Shown one piece after another: positions 1 through 10,205 of a stretch of 64,000 nt of DNA. Source of the stretch: Micrasema longulum (Eukaryota > Arthropoda > Insecta > Trichoptera > Brachycentridae); assembly GCA_022494885.1 (NCBI GenBank), contig JAGVSM010004925.1, forward strand, positions 1 to 64,000. Direction: 5' to 3'. Position 1 is the stretch's first letter. Each line of letters starts with the position of its first letter. The position numbers and the translations under genes were made by a program. A model generated the notes under the pieces. That model saw only the letters and a list, made by a program, of their open reading frames with translations, was not told the origin of the DNA and did not search any database.

Positions 1-47
1 TTTTGTACAAAAAGTTAAATAAATAAATAAATATTTTATTTATTTTT

Positions 48-186
48 TACATGAAGGTAAGATGATCGATCCTACGCTTCAGGCACTAGACCAGGTACTT
101 TGAAATATTCTAGTGTACAAACACTTTTTTAAATAAATAAATTATGTCAACCCTGTCGAAAATTGAACCCGAGACCTCTTGCATGG
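48..186 (-). repeat. SINE S1 copy, inverted arm
   Basis: Reverse copy of the commonest tRNA-derived SINE here (S1). Read on the minus strand it has the B-box-like part of a tRNA head, then a body with a segment like 'tagtccctggactggtacc' and 'gaagcgtaagactgatcatc'. The head is cut and runs straight into a second S1 copy in the opposite direction at 188-368, giving a head-to-head foldback. S1 recurs at 4070, 5148, 13672, 37303, 43756, 56381 and 58827. Confidence 0.8.
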
Positions 187-187
187 T

Positions 188-368
188 TCGATTCCCGACA
201 TGGTTGACATGAAAAATTTATTTCAAAGGATGTTTTTACACCAGAATATTTCATAGTCTCTGGACTGATACCTGAAGCGTAAGACTGATCATCTTACCTT
301 TATGTACCAAAAATATATTTAGATACGCTGCGATTGGTGTACCAATGCAGTGCCCTCTGCGTCATTAG
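188..368 (+). repeat. SINE S1 copy, forward arm
   Basis: Forward S1 SINE: it starts inside the tRNA-like head at the B box (GGTTCGATTCC type, 183-193), runs through the S1 body and ends in the diagnostic tail 'accaatgcagtgccct'. The more complete heads elsewhere (4790-4843, 56381) resemble tRNA-Val in A and B box and anticodon arm. With 48-186 it forms an inverted dimer. Confidence 0.8.
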
Positions 369-439
369 ATGCGGAAAGAGAACGTTGCCGTTTGTACGTT
401 ATAAACTATCAAATTATTTCAAACTTTATATTCATAAAT

Positions 440-560
440 AGAGTCGAGAAATTCAACCGCATATGCGCTCTGCAGCTGCAAAACGTGTTGGAATGTTTAT
501 TGTATAGCACCCTTGAGGGGGATTTTCTCGAAAATGGTGCTTTATTTATTTTCCGCGTTA
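440..560 (+). mobile_element. CR1/L2-type LINE 3' end
   Basis: Contains the two hallmarks of a LINE 3' UTR repeated in this window: 'gcgctctgcagctgcaaaac' and the terminal hairpin region 'agcacccttgagg ... aatggtgct'. Other copies follow the hairpin with TATAAAT and (ATT)n, as in CR1/L2-type LINE tails. The tail is lost in this copy. No coding sequence remains. Confidence 0.65.
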
Positions 561-696
561 TTTTCGTGCGAAAGCACTACAATTAATGATATGAATCATA
601 ACACGTTTAAACATGTGAGTCGATGTCCTGTAAAAAAAAAATATCCAGAGAATAATATGTTAAAAAAGTAAGAATCTTGTAACGAAAAACTCCCTC

Positions 697-1015
697 AGAG
701 ACGTTAAAAATGTCAATGTCCAAAGTAATATTGTTCAACAAACAGAAAGACCTTCCAACAGGCATAACCATTGGCAGGTTGGTCCTGTATATTGGAATGT
801 GAAACAGTCTATGCTGACGTTGTCTAAGGTATCCGGAACGTAAAAGCTAATGCTCCGCATAATTTCAGGGTTGTCAATAATACCACTCGTTAATCGAAAG
901 AAGTGCGTTGTTAAATACATATTCCTTCTGGACTTCAAACTGCTGTAACCAAGCATACCCTGGAGGAACTTAGTGGGATAAAGCCATGGATAATATCCGC
1001 CCTCCCTCATGTAGA
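697..1015 (-). pseudogene. LINE reverse-transcriptase C-terminal fragment (Jockey/CR1-like)
   Basis: The minus strand encodes MREGGYYPWLYPTKFLQ and RRNMYLTTHFFRL, closely matching the better-preserved copy at 23294-23650, which sits downstream of an RT thumb-like region. This is the end of ORF2 of a non-LTR retrotransposon. The fragment is 5' truncated and has a frame break near its end. Clade assignment is by pattern only. Confidence 0.65.
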
Positions 1016-1019
1016 GAAA

Positions 1020-1425
1020 CCGAAGAAATTGGATGTTTTTGATGTTTATGAGTTCAACAGAAAAATATTACGAATTTGCTGGAGAGATCGCATCACTTAT
1101 TACGAGGTTTTCAACAGAATCGAAGAAGGTAGGCACCTAATCAAAACCATCTCAGAGAGGCGAGTCCGATGGATCGGCCACATTATGCGCCATGAGGGTC
1201 TCCTGCACGACATCATAGAGGGAAATGGCTGAGGGGACAAATTATAGAGGGCGCCCCCCGACGGGGATGTTTGTAGCAAGTGTGCGAAGATTGAAACTGC
1301 GCCTCATATGTCGAGCTGAAGAGAGAAAATAGAGACGAATGGAGGACGAGATGCAGGACTTTGCTGCGAACCAATCCCCAGGATTGAGACTGCGAAGAAG
1401 AGGTCAACATTGTCTTGGGTTTCCC
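1020..1425 (+). pseudogene. RTE-type LINE ORF2 C-terminal fragment
   Basis: The plus strand reads FNRKILRICWRDRITYYEVF then ERRVRWIGHIMRHEGLL, the conserved post-RT region of endonuclease-reverse transcriptase LINEs ('R-WIGHIMRH-GLL--IIEG'). The frame breaks after IIEG but recognisable sequence continues to about 1420. It abuts the opposite-strand LINE fragment at 697-1015, so two truncated elements lie back to back. Confidence 0.7.
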
Positions 1426-1882
1426 AACACCAGTTTAAAAATATATATTATCTTGTGTATATTATGTACATTCATTCGTTTTTATCGTCAGATATGACTG
1501 CTCTATGACTCACCAAATGTAAACTTATATACCTATATAATATTATGGATTTTTTTATCTTTCACATACATTGCATAAATGCGACGCAACTTGAAATAAT
1601 CAGATAAAAACGACGATAAACGGAAGATACACTCCGATATACACGTTTTTTGCATAAGTTGTAACATTAAATAATTATGTAGAAATAACATTTAGCATGG
1701 CAAGAACAGATCACTGGGGATAAGAAAAAGTGTTTCCGCGCCCTCCATTCACTGAAGACTGAAGAGTGAAGAAATTCTGTCCCGATCTATTTTTTTGTCT
1801 TCTCTGTGCTATGATTGTTTTGTTTGTTTTTATTATTATTTGTTTTCGCGTTATGTGAAATATTTAAATATGTAATATGAGT
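1426..1882. other. AT-rich stretch, nothing recognised
   Basis: No open frame, RNA or inverted termini recognised. A short stretch at 1479-1620 contains two partly complementary 'cgtttttatcgtc / gacgataaacg' segments, too short to interpret. Confidence 0.4.
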
Positions 1883-2090
1883 ATACAGGGGTTCTTTAAA
1901 CCCTGTCTCATCCGAAACCACGATGATCAGTATGGGCAAGAAGACATATTAGCATATTTTAAAAAATACTTAGAACAAAGAAAATTTAAAAAAATTACAT
2001 ATTAAACAAAACAAATGGTTGCTTACTTCTGCAGAGGAGAAGCGAGGGGAGCGCGGCCGCGCATTTTTGGCGTATCAGACTTCCCCCCCT
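1883..2090 (+). repeat. MITE family E, left half
   Basis: Begins 'tacaggggttctttaaaccc' and continues through 'cgatgatcagtatgggcaag', the terminus of a palindromic family also at 31062-31385, 41908-42082 and 60414-60744. Only one arm plus the centre ('gcttacttctgcagaggag') survives. The right side is replaced by a piece of CR1/L2 tail (2090-2116) and the RTE LINE that follows. Confidence 0.7.
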
Positions 2091-2094
2091 AATT

Positions 2095-2860
2095 ATCCAA
2101 ACATTATTATTATTAAGCTACTACTACTACCATCACGCCATTTCACCGTAGGGGTAGGCAGAGAGAATGGACCGCCACACACGTCTATCCTGGCATACAA
2201 TCCTAGCCTCTTCCACATTCATACATCTTGTCACATACATGCCCTTCGGTTCTGTCTGCTTTTGACATGACCAGACTTAAGATTTTGGTTTATCTGGTCA
2301 TGCCACGTCTTCCTTGGTCGTCCTCGTCTCACGTTGCCGTTCGTTTTAGCCATATATACTTGTTTTACCATTCTTTCGTCGTCCATTCGTTCTACGTGAC
2401 CAAACCATCTCAGGAGACCCTTTCTTAATCTTATCAATTATACTTGACTCGGATTTACACTCTCGCCCGATTTCATCATTCGTAACCCTGTCATACATTG
2501 ATTTCCCACACATTCGTCTAAGAGATCGCATTTCAACCACGTTCACTCGGCTTTCATCCTTCCTCTGCCAGTTCCATGTTTCACTTCCATACATAAGTGT
2601 TGGGACTAAAACTCCGTTGTGCACTGCCAGTTTAGCTTCGATTGACATATTTTTATTAGAAATTACTGTGCTTAGTGCTCCGTTCATTTTGTTGCCCGCA
2701 TTCACTCTTCTTTCAGCATCTTTTTCTACTCTTCCATCTCTTGAAAACATGCTTCCCAGATACACAAATTCTTCTACTTGCTCGAGACATTCGTTGTTTA
2801 CATTTATTATGCAGTCAGTAACCTCACTATCCCTTTTAATTATTGTTGGTTTTATAATTT
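2095..2860 (-). pseudogene. RTE-type LINE 3' end with ORF2 fragment
   Basis: On the minus strand: FVYLGSMFSRDGRVEKDAER, AKLAVHNGVLVPTLMYGSET, MRSLRRMCGKSMYDRVTNDE, then after a frameshift near 2430 LLRWFGHVERMDDERM and RRGRPRKTWHDQIN. This is the conserved RT thumb/C-terminal region of an insect RTE-type LINE. The element's 3' end (window left) is 'ggcgtgatgg(tag)n', a microsatellite tail. 5' truncated. Closest relative in the window: 59235-59610. Confidence 0.85.
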
Positions 2861-3215
2861 GTACATATTTTTTTTAATCTCTGAAAACAGCACACATATA
2901 TACACACGTATTATACTGTCTCTTACAAAATCCTGAATTATATCAACATCGTGTTATTGACTGAACGATTTAATGTCAATTGGCAAGAGATTCAGTAGGT
3001 ATAGGTAATCAATACGGAATAGCGAAGTTATTAATCAGTACTGATAAGTTTACACAGTTTCGATATTATTACTTTCCTGATCAGTACGATAAAATCGTAT
3101 TTATCAAATAAAAAGAAGTTACGGCAAGGAGGTTTTCTAGTAGGTTTTTAAACTTTATTTTTTAAAATTTAATATATAAATAAAAGACGAGTGATACATT
3201 AATCTACAAATTTGG
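2861..3215. other. Unique-looking AT-rich spacer
   Basis: No coding potential, RNA gene or repeat terminus recognised between the LINE and the hammerhead-like motif. Confidence 0.4.
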
Positions 3216-3218
3216 AAT

Positions 3219-3266
3219 ATCCAGTGACCGGTTTCATCAATTTCGCGACATCTTCGAGACTGATAT
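3219..3266 (-). ncRNA. Hammerhead-ribozyme-like motif (degenerate)
   Basis: Minus strand: stem I 5' strand ATCAGT (rc 3259-3264), core CTCGAAGA (CUGANGA with one inserted base, rc 3251-3258), GAAA (rc 3232-3235), palindromic stem III ACCGGT, unpaired C, then ACTGG (rc 3221-3225), which pairs with the 5' strand. Stem II is poor. This is the only locus with an exact ACCGGT palindrome followed by C and a matching stem I. Known family: small-stem-III hammerheads of Penelope-like elements. Assignment is inference. Confidence 0.4.
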
Positions 3267-3339
3267 CTTTATTAAGGAGTTCAATGTATTTAGACAAAAC
3301 AGAGGTAAATAATAAATCAATAAATATTTGGCTGATTTA

Positions 3340-3885
3340 AATAGCGCCATTTTTGTAAAAAATCACCTCAAGGGCGCTTTACAATTGTTTATCTAAACAT
3401 ATATTCTAATTAAACTTAAGTGATATATTATATTTCCAGATTGAAAATTGAGGGTATGATAGTCTAAAGAAGTGGGATTTTAATTGGGATCTGAACTGAC
3501 TGGGACTGTCGATGATTCGTAAGTTTGAAGGCAATCGGTTCCAGGCAGAGGGGCCGGCGGCGGCAAAAGCACGATCTCCAAATCTAGTGTTCGGGGAGCG
3601 CCGGATTTCGACAAGTTTTCCTCTTCCTGAATCAAATGCTGACCTAAGAGTAGATTTTCTTTGACATGTATTTTCCCTAATAAAAAGGTCCGATAGGTAT
3701 TTTGGAGCCATTTCATGAAGGGATTTGAATATTGTCCAGCACAGCTTGTATTTTATTCTCTCTGGGCTTTTTAACCAGTGCAAATCTCTAAGATGTTGTG
3801 AGATGTGAGAATATTTTTTTACTCCCGTAATAAGCCTTGCTGCTGCTGTAAGGATAGAGAATTCAAAAGAATTGATCATTATCAA
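3340..3885 (-). pseudogene. CR1/L2-type LINE: ORF2 C-terminus plus 3' hairpin tail
   Basis: A minus-strand open frame at 3406-3885 encodes RLITGVKKYSHISQHLRDLH, LCWTIFKSLHEMAPKYLSDL and FGDRAFAAAGPSAWNRLPSN. This is the diagnostic C-terminus of CR1/L2-type LINE reverse transcriptases (LHWLP-ER---K, FGDRAF--A-P--WN-LP). It is followed by the 3' hairpin AGCGCC...GGCGCT (rc 3344-3380). The terminal 159 residues are open but the RT core is missing, so it is a truncated copy. The tail is shared with 31508, 34117, 49899 and 62125. Confidence 0.85.
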
Positions 3886-4069
3886 AAAAAAAATGGGTTA
3901 ACTAATGAGTTGATATAATGCTATTTTAATGAGTTTTTAAGTATTTTATTAACAGGGAAGTATCACGTTTCTTTAAAAACAATTTTAAAGTAATAAATAA
4001 GGGTCTATAAAATACTGTCCAGTAAAAACAAGATTTTTTGCTACTTATCACCATCATCGTCATTCCCTT

Positions 4070-4843
4070 TCCTCACTAATGGTGCACAGAGCACTGCATT
4101 GGTACACCAACCGCGGTGTATCTTGATCATTTTTCTTACATGACGGTAAGATTATTCGTCTTACGCTTCAGGCACGAGTCCAGGGCTCCGATTACAATGG
4201 GAAGTTTTCAGAGTAATCTAAGACGGTCGATAAAGAAAAACCGAAATTTGTGTACGAATATGAGTATACGAGTATTTGCATGAATATTCAAAGTATTTTC
4301 GTCCGTAACCTATAATTGAACACGTTTAAAATAAAAAAAATTGTTTGCGTATTCTGTTTTTCATACATAAAACTTAATTTTACTTTGCTGATATATTTGG
4401 TTCTGGACTTGATAGTTATAAAACGAGTCTGATTTCTTTTTTCTCTCGCAATATTATTCTTAAACTTTTCTTTATATTTAAAATGTTTTTCCTTTTTTTG
4501 TTTTTTCATATTTATGTATTTATATCGTTAATATTTTTGGTTGCTTATGTGTATTAACCTACTTGTTACTATTGTTATAGTTATGCAATTTTATAATTTT
4601 TTGTTATGTTTTTATATATGTATTTTTTTTTTCATATTTATGTTCAATTTATGTTAAAGGCAATTTATGCCGTTTATGTAAAATAAATAAATAAATAAGT
4701 AATCGGGGCCCAGGGCCTCTAAAATATTCTAGTGTAAAAACACCTTTTCAAATAAATATTTCCTGTCAACCTTGTCGGGAATCGAACCCGAGACCTCTTG
4801 CATGTTAGGCAAACACGCTGACCACTACACCACGGGGCCGGCG
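4070..4843 (-). repeat. SINE S1 interrupted by a MITE
   Basis: Minus-strand S1. Its 3' end (with 'cactgcattggtacacc') lies at 4070-4182. The remainder, with a nearly complete tRNA-Val-like head (B box 'ggttcgattcccga' in reverse, A box 'ggtgtagtggtcag' in reverse), lies at 4712-4843. The two halves are separated by the MITE at 4183-4711, inserted at the 'gtccaggg' position of the SINE. Confidence 0.8.
4183..4711 (+). repeat. MITE family C copy with nested LINE tail
   Basis: Termini 'ggctccgattacaatgggaa' and, inverted at the right, 'aatcggggccc'. Family C (GGGCCCCGATTACAATGGGAAG ends) also occurs at 35377, 39755, 40000, 51006 and 59096. The right part, about 4495-4698, is foreign: an AT-rich strip ending 'ggcaatttatgccgtttatg' plus (AATA)n, the same 3' tail as the LINE at 21230-21965. 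Confidence 0.7.
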
Positions 4844-5147
4844 TGAAATAAATACCGATTTCCAAATAATTTATCTGTTTTTAGGACTTTTTAATCGATT
4901 CTATAATCTGATACCTTGAATCACGAAGCAATTAATCCTCTTTTTAACTTGACTAGCCGTTTATATCTTCAAAAAATGCATATAAGTTCCTTACGTTGAA
5001 AATTAAGCGTTCGGATTTCATAAAAAAATGAACTGAATCGCTTATCAGATAATACTATTATGAATTATGAACGTGAATTTCGTGGCACCAGTTCAAGAAG
5101 CGAATAAGTCCAAATAATATAAAAATAAAATCATTTTTTCCACACTC

Positions 5148-5376
5148 AGTGGTGCATAGGGCGCTGCATTTATAAACCAAATGCAGTGCATTTCTATCAT
5201 TAGTTACATGAAGGCAAAGTGATCTGTCTTACGCTTCAGATGTCAGTCCAGAAACAATGAAATATTTCAGTTTTAACAACCTTTAAAATCAATATTTAAC
5301 ATGTGCCCTGCCAGAAATCGAACTTAGGGCCTCAAGAATGGTAGGCGAACGTGCAAACTATACACAACGAGGCGGA
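5148..5376 (-). repeat. SINE S1, diverged full-length copy
   Basis: Reverse S1 from the 3' end 'ggtgcatagggcgctgcatt' to the tRNA-like head ('aacgaggc' at 5368). Clearly older than the other copies: the B box is altered ('gaaatcgaacttaggg'). An open frame crossing it on the plus strand is not a gene. Confidence 0.75.
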
Positions 5377-5584
5377 CTTTTTTCCACGCGATTTCTTTAT
5401 TCAGCTTTTTTACCTGAGAGCAGCTATCGAGTCGAAAACACTCGTCCAGGATTCTGGTTCTATTTCGCACACAGGACTGTATTCTTTATCCGCCTGGACA
5501 TAGAAAAATACAGTCTTCTTTTTCGGTTATTTTTCACTCCATTGCTGGATTGCTGGAAAGGCCTCTTCCAAACGTCTCCATTCC

Positions 5585-5993
5585 TAAATTTGTTGCAACA
5601 GAGGGAAAACATTTTTGAGAAGGGAATATGGAAGTTTAGGCATTTACAGGGCTTATGACCAGTTTTTGGCTTCTTTAAGTGGCCATCTTATACGCTGTGA
5701 AACATTCACCATTCTGCCTATGTTTAAACATCCACATTTCCTCAACTCTTCCATTTGTTGACTTTTGTGAAGTAAAAGAGTTGAAACCTGTATCATGTCG
5801 GTGAGATTCATCCAGCTAGACCAATTCACTTAGTACTAGGCAACGCCTGAAAACAATTTTCCAATTTTTATACTTCTTCTTTTACAAGTTTGTTGATTCA
5901 ACAATGTTTTGAGTATGTCCAAATGTTTGCAGACAGGCTGGATTTCCTCCCTAGGGAGCCTGTCAACATTTGGACATACTCAAAACATTGTTG
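5585..5993. repeat. Foldback repeat family D, with perfect internal palindrome
   Basis: One copy of the most abundant family here. It has the modules 'gcaacagagggaaaacattt', 'gtttaggcatttacagggct', 'ccactttacacactgtgtaa'-like, 'aggcaacgcctgaaaacaat' and 'tggatttcctccctaggga'. Its right end, 5899-5993, is a nearly perfect hairpin with about 40-bp arms starting CAACAATGTTTTGAGTATGT. No coding capacity. Other copies: 6573, 12545, 18005, 28385, 33880, 34570, 37795, 54705, 57125. Confidence 0.75.
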
Positions 5994-6572
5994 TCTCCAT
6001 TCCTTCTTATCACCCGCTTTTATCATCCATCTTTTACCGGCTACTGAGGCAATGTCACCGACCCATCTTTTTGTGGCTTTTGGCGAAGCCTGTGACCGCT
6101 GTGGTGGATAGGGCAATACTCGGTAGATATGCGGGTTAGGTGGGAAATAAAATACCTTTCGTGAATCAAACAGGCAGTAGCGTCTGGCCCAGAGCGGGCG
6201 GCTAAAATCAGCGTCTTTTCCCTATATTAAGGGCGGCTAAATCCAAACTCACCAATGCGTCTGGCAAACAAAACAAAATGAACTCGAATTATAAAACTAG
6301 GTTATTCCAAATGATTAGAACAATTTCAAATCTCATACCGTGCCAACGGTCAGCCCTAAGGATTCTAGGGGGGAGGGGGGGTGGCTATATCCACAAATAA
6401 AACGATGTAATATGTAAATTACGTAAACATTCATATATATTTTTTTATTGGATAATTGAAACAAATAAAAAAACTCAAGTTTAAACTAATATTTACTTTA
6501 ATTTACATAGGTATGTATTCGTACTAAAACAACGAAAAAATGTGTACTTTTTTGTCATATTCCTAAGAGTTA
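5994..6572. other. Spacer, nothing firm
   Basis: Contains two short 'cgtctggc' repeats (6181-6260) and a G-run at 6369-6383. No gene, RNA or transposon end recognised. Confidence 0.35.
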
Positions 6573-7118
6573 TAGATGGCAGGTCATAAGCCCTGTAAAT
6601 GCCTAGACTTCCATATTCCTTCCTCAAAAATGTTTTCACTCTCTGTTGCAACAAATTTAGTTCTTATAATTTGTTTGTTAATTTGGCTTTACAAGCTCAC
6701 TTCGACAAAAAGAAAGGCATTAATGTTAAAACTTGTGCAATCTATTTTGCGAATAAAATCACTTGTTCTCACGAACATAAGATTGTAACCTTTTGGATTG
6801 GCGAATTCATTGTTATATCTTATTTGTTTTTACTTTATTTTTGCAGGTGTTTTCAAATGTGATTTTGTATAAAATTTAGTAATGTTTCGACTATATAGAA
6901 TATTCGCGTCTATTCCAACCGGCTACGAAGTGTGACGTTATTAATAATTTGGCAATTATTTTCACAGATGTCTTTATTGCAATAGTGATTTGCTCCTTCC
7001 AAAAAACAATCATGTTAACAACGTACCATAAGATAAATATTTTTCTGCGTCATAAAAATAAAAAGGCGTAAAATTCATTTACCTTAGTCAAAGTAGATAC
7101 TGTACTGTAAATTAAAAT
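6573..7118 (+). repeat. Duplicated block (partner at 12755-13297)
   Basis: About 545 bp nearly identical to 12755-13297: a family D left part ('acttccatattccttcctca') followed by sequence seen only in these two places ('ccaaccggctacgaagtgtg'). Differences are a few substitutions and a small indel near 7060. The high identity suggests recent transposition or duplication. Small open frames inside both copies are not conserved genes. Confidence 0.8.
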
Positions 7119-7171
7119 ATTTTTTTTGCAAATATCTCAGTAAATTTTGGTATTATTTATGTTTTCTCTGG

Positions 7172-7306
7172 ATATTTATTGTTTACTTTTAAGACTGAAA
7201 AAGCACACATTATGATAAAACTGTAATCACTTTTTAATACTATTATAAAATACATAATTTACTGCCTTAGAACGGGGAAGCTATCCCTAGTTAGGCAGTT
7301 TAGATG
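7172..7306 (+). repeat. Dispersed repeat G
   Basis: The segment with 'cttttaagactgaaaaagca' and 'ccttagaacggggaagctat' recurs in inverse orientation at 40930-41065. No coding capacity. Confidence 0.7.
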
Positions 7307-7499
7307 AACCAACAGCAAAAATAAAATATATTTATATTTACTTTTACTCCTTAATTAATTTGTTGTATAAATAATTACTTGTAAATTGCTGTAATAAATA
7401 TGTAAAAAATAAATAAAATAAAATAAATAAACTCCTTTAATAAATTAATATTTATAAATTTGCGTTTAGTGCCCTCAAATAAATTACGATTTAAATAAT

Positions 7500-7960
7500 T
7501 CCAACAGACTTGACATGATTCCATCTCGTTCTAGCGTCACAACAACCGATTTTTATGTGCCTTATGTTTTGTGGATAGTGAACGTAGGTAATACTTAGCT
7601 ACTCACAGCTCACAGCTCACAGCTAGCATATTTCGCCAAGCCGATAAATAATATTCATATCTAAATACAACGCGTATCGTGCATATCCACACATCCGTAC
7701 AATAGTACGACGGTAACAGCCGCCCGCGATAAACGCGACGATGCGAACGATTAAAAACGATAATACTGTATTTTTTTCCACACAGAAAAAGTAAAAGTGA
7801 TAAGATTATTAAAAATTACTGTGATCTGCGTGAATTTTCTAGTGATTTAATCCGTATCATATTCGAAAGCTGTTTCAATTGGTATTTAAAATGTGTCCAG
7901 TGTATAAATAACTAGAATCAATAACATGATTATGAAAATTAGTTGAAAGAATATAATAAT
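7500..7960 (+). promoter_or_regulatory. CpG-richer unique segment, possible promoter/5' exon
   Basis: Repeat-free and locally CpG-rich (7655-7760, e.g. 'cagccgcccgcgataaacgc'), preceded by a triple 'cacagct' repeat (7607-7627). It lies upstream of the plus-strand gene starting near 24.6 kb and could be an alternative first exon. There is no direct evidence beyond composition, and no long open frame. Confidence 0.2.
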
Positions 7961-8540
7961 AATATTACATGCTTTTTTTAATGATAGTTTGCATATTCTA
8001 AAACAGCTATTTTTTTTCTATTACAAGGAGGATTTGCGTTCTTAATTTAGATTTATAGTGTTTTTTTTGTCTTAATTAATTAACAGTTGGTACAGTGCGT
8101 TCGAATGTTTTATAGGCCTATGTTGATGTGTTAGTGCCTGTCGGTGAACCAAGTGAACATTCATTTTTTGTTTGTGAAGCACGCACCTTTAAATTATCCT
8201 TATGAAAACTTTTGATTATGCACACATAAGCAAAGTTTATTAAAAATTTGAATGGACTGTATAGTCCATGAAAATCTTTATAAACACTTTGATCACCGGC
8301 CGAATACACATAGAATTTACCTGTGCCCGGCCCATTTTTGTGAAAAGTCATGCTTTGTGAAGGGTTTCTTAAAAGTGTCATAATTATGAAAATACTGGGT
8401 TAAATCAATTGAAACTTCTCAGATTGATTTGAAATAATTAAATAGGTAATTTTCTATGATAGTTTTACCAACATTAGCCTTTATGGAGAGCCACAATGCG
8501 CATTGCAATGTTCGCACATATACAGGGCCTCACTTCTTTT
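7961..8540. other. Unique AT-rich sequence
   Basis: An 87-codon minus-strand frame (8118-8381) has no recognisable domain and no repeat partner. I see no firm feature. Confidence 0.3.
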
Positions 8541-8545
8541 TTTGT

Positions 8546-8774
8546 GCTTTGTATCCCGGAGCCGTGTAAACACATGATTATAATAACCATGCGTTGTGTT
8601 TCGGTCCCGTGTTTTCACGTGGTTTACCAACAGCGAAAAAGTACTAATAAAAGTCACTAGATGTCAACAATATGCAACTTTTTTAGACAGCTAGTAAACC
8701 ACGTGAAATCACGGGACCGGGACACAACGCATGGTTTTATAATCACGTGTTTACACGGCTCCGGGATACAAAGT
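8546..8774. repeat. Inverted-repeat MITE, ~80-bp arms
   Basis: Left arm begins 'ctttgtatcccggagccgtg' and the right arm is its reverse complement ending at 8774. Arms of about 80 bp flank a loop of about 70 bp. Both arms carry 'cacgtg'-type and 'catgcgttgtg' segments with few mismatches. No coding content; a non-autonomous DNA element or foldback. Confidence 0.7.
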
Positions 8775-9061
8775 GTTAAACTGCTTTCGTTTGTCTGACA
8801 GAACGTTTTAAAATAAAATAGCATAGTGTGCCTACTAACATAAACGAAATTTGTATGTTTATTTGGTTCACTTTCACCCAATCGTCAGGACTTATATTAA
8901 CTTAGTTTAGAATCACTCGCGTCGCTATTTATACTATAAAATATTATAAGAAAAAAAACAGAGGAATGAATGAAACAAAGAGAAACAAGATAATATTAAT
9001 CATAATGGGATGTTTTTTCTTATCTTTCAATATTGTCTAAACGAAGAACACTTTTATTAAT

Positions 9062-9655
9062 ATGTATAATGTGTACAAATGTATGGTTATTTGGAAAAGG
9101 CCACAATCATTCCAAGTGACTTCCAAAATTAAAGCGCAGGTTATTGAGCTAATCCATCAATGTAAATATTTAAGATGCTGGCTGAGTGATAAATGGGACC
9201 ACTCACAAGAGATCAAAGTCAGAATAGAGATGGCGCGAGACTACCTTTCAGGATGCGTGTCCTGATTTGCAGTAGGGACTTTCATTTAGACCTCCGAATG
9301 CGCATTGTAGGATGTTACGTCTTAGCACTTTTTACGGCGTCGAAACGTGGACCCTCACCCAAGCCACTTCAAAATAGATCGAAGCCTTTACAATGTGGTG
9401 CTACAGGAGGATATTAACAATCTCCCGGGTGGACAGAGTCCGAAACGATGACATTGTTCTACGACGGATTAAAAAAGATCAAGAGGTACTGAAGACCAAA
9501 AAGCGAAGAAAACTTGGGTACTTTGGGCATGTGATGAGAGGCGAAAACTATAATATTTTACAAGTCATTCTACAGGGAAGGATTGTAGGAAGACGCAGTG
9601 CAGGTAGAAGGCGCATCTCTTGGCTAAAGAACTAGCGTGACTGGTTCCATTGCAG
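9062..9655 (+). pseudogene. RTE LINE ORF2 fragment (frameshifted)
   Basis: Successive frames give QCKYLRCWLSDKWDHSQEIK, RIEMARDYLS, then after a frameshift MRIVGCYVLALF, MWCYRRILTISRVDRVRNDD and KLGYFGHVMRGENYNILQVI. This matches the conserved C-terminal region of butterfly RTE-type LINEs (CWLTEKWDH--EIK-RIEMAR, MWCYRRIL-ISWVDRV, YLGHIMRGE). At least two frame breaks and no RT core; a dead, 5'-truncated insertion. Confidence 0.85.
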
Positions 9656-9679
9656 CGCTCGGTCCTTGTTCAGGTCATA

Positions 9680-10060
9680 ACTTTACCATGACGGTATAGT
9701 TGAAGATAAATTCTCTCGAGCGATTACGAAGATACGCTACCGACCCTCCTTGTTCAAGTTTTGTGTAGGTACAGCGATATGTAATAAGGGAAAACGTACG
9801 TCACGATACGCATATCTAGGCACTAAAGTGACATAGCTTCATTAAGACGTCATAGTTTTAGATAAATTCTCCCGACCCGTTAAGAAGATACACTACCGAT
9901 CCCCCCACCATCAAGTTTTGATGTAAGTACATCGGTTTATACCGACGGGTCAAGTACCCGTCGATACACATTAGGAGTGAAACATTTATTCCTGGAGCAA
10001 TTTTTTCCATTGATTGCGATTTATTTAAATTTTTAATCGTTTTAAATCGTTCTGAGGTTG
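9680..10060 (+). repeat. Dispersed repeat H (internal dimer)
   Basis: Two related halves about 180 bp apart, each with 'agataaattctc..cga' and 'gatacgctaccga / gatacactaccga'. The block recurs inverted at 20190-20560. No coding capacity. Probably a non-autonomous element. Confidence 0.65.
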
Positions 10061-10205
10061 GCACCTTTTTTTCTTCAAAGCCTATTAAAAATATGAGAGA
10101 GAAATAAGTAAATTTTGAAGTCAAATTGAATCCTGGCATAACTGTCAGTTTTGAAAACGCACGCCTATATTCACAGGTAATGTGGCTAGATTCTGCCCTG
10201 TTAAC

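Noticed and set aside
4790..4843. tRNA-Val gene
   Set aside because: A and B boxes are present but the acceptor stem does not pair and the sequence continues into the S1 SINE body; the same applies to heads at 56381, 48351, 60015 and 58580.
5338..5658. 106-codon plus-strand open frame
   Set aside because: Spans the end of a SINE and the start of a family D repeat; no conserved content.
6369..6383. G-quadruplex
   Set aside because: A G-run of this kind without four clearly separated tracts is weak evidence.
6573..6862. Two small overlapping open frames (70 and 87 codons), repeated at 12756-13042
   Set aside because: Identity reflects the recent duplication of a non-coding repeat; other family D copies break these frames.
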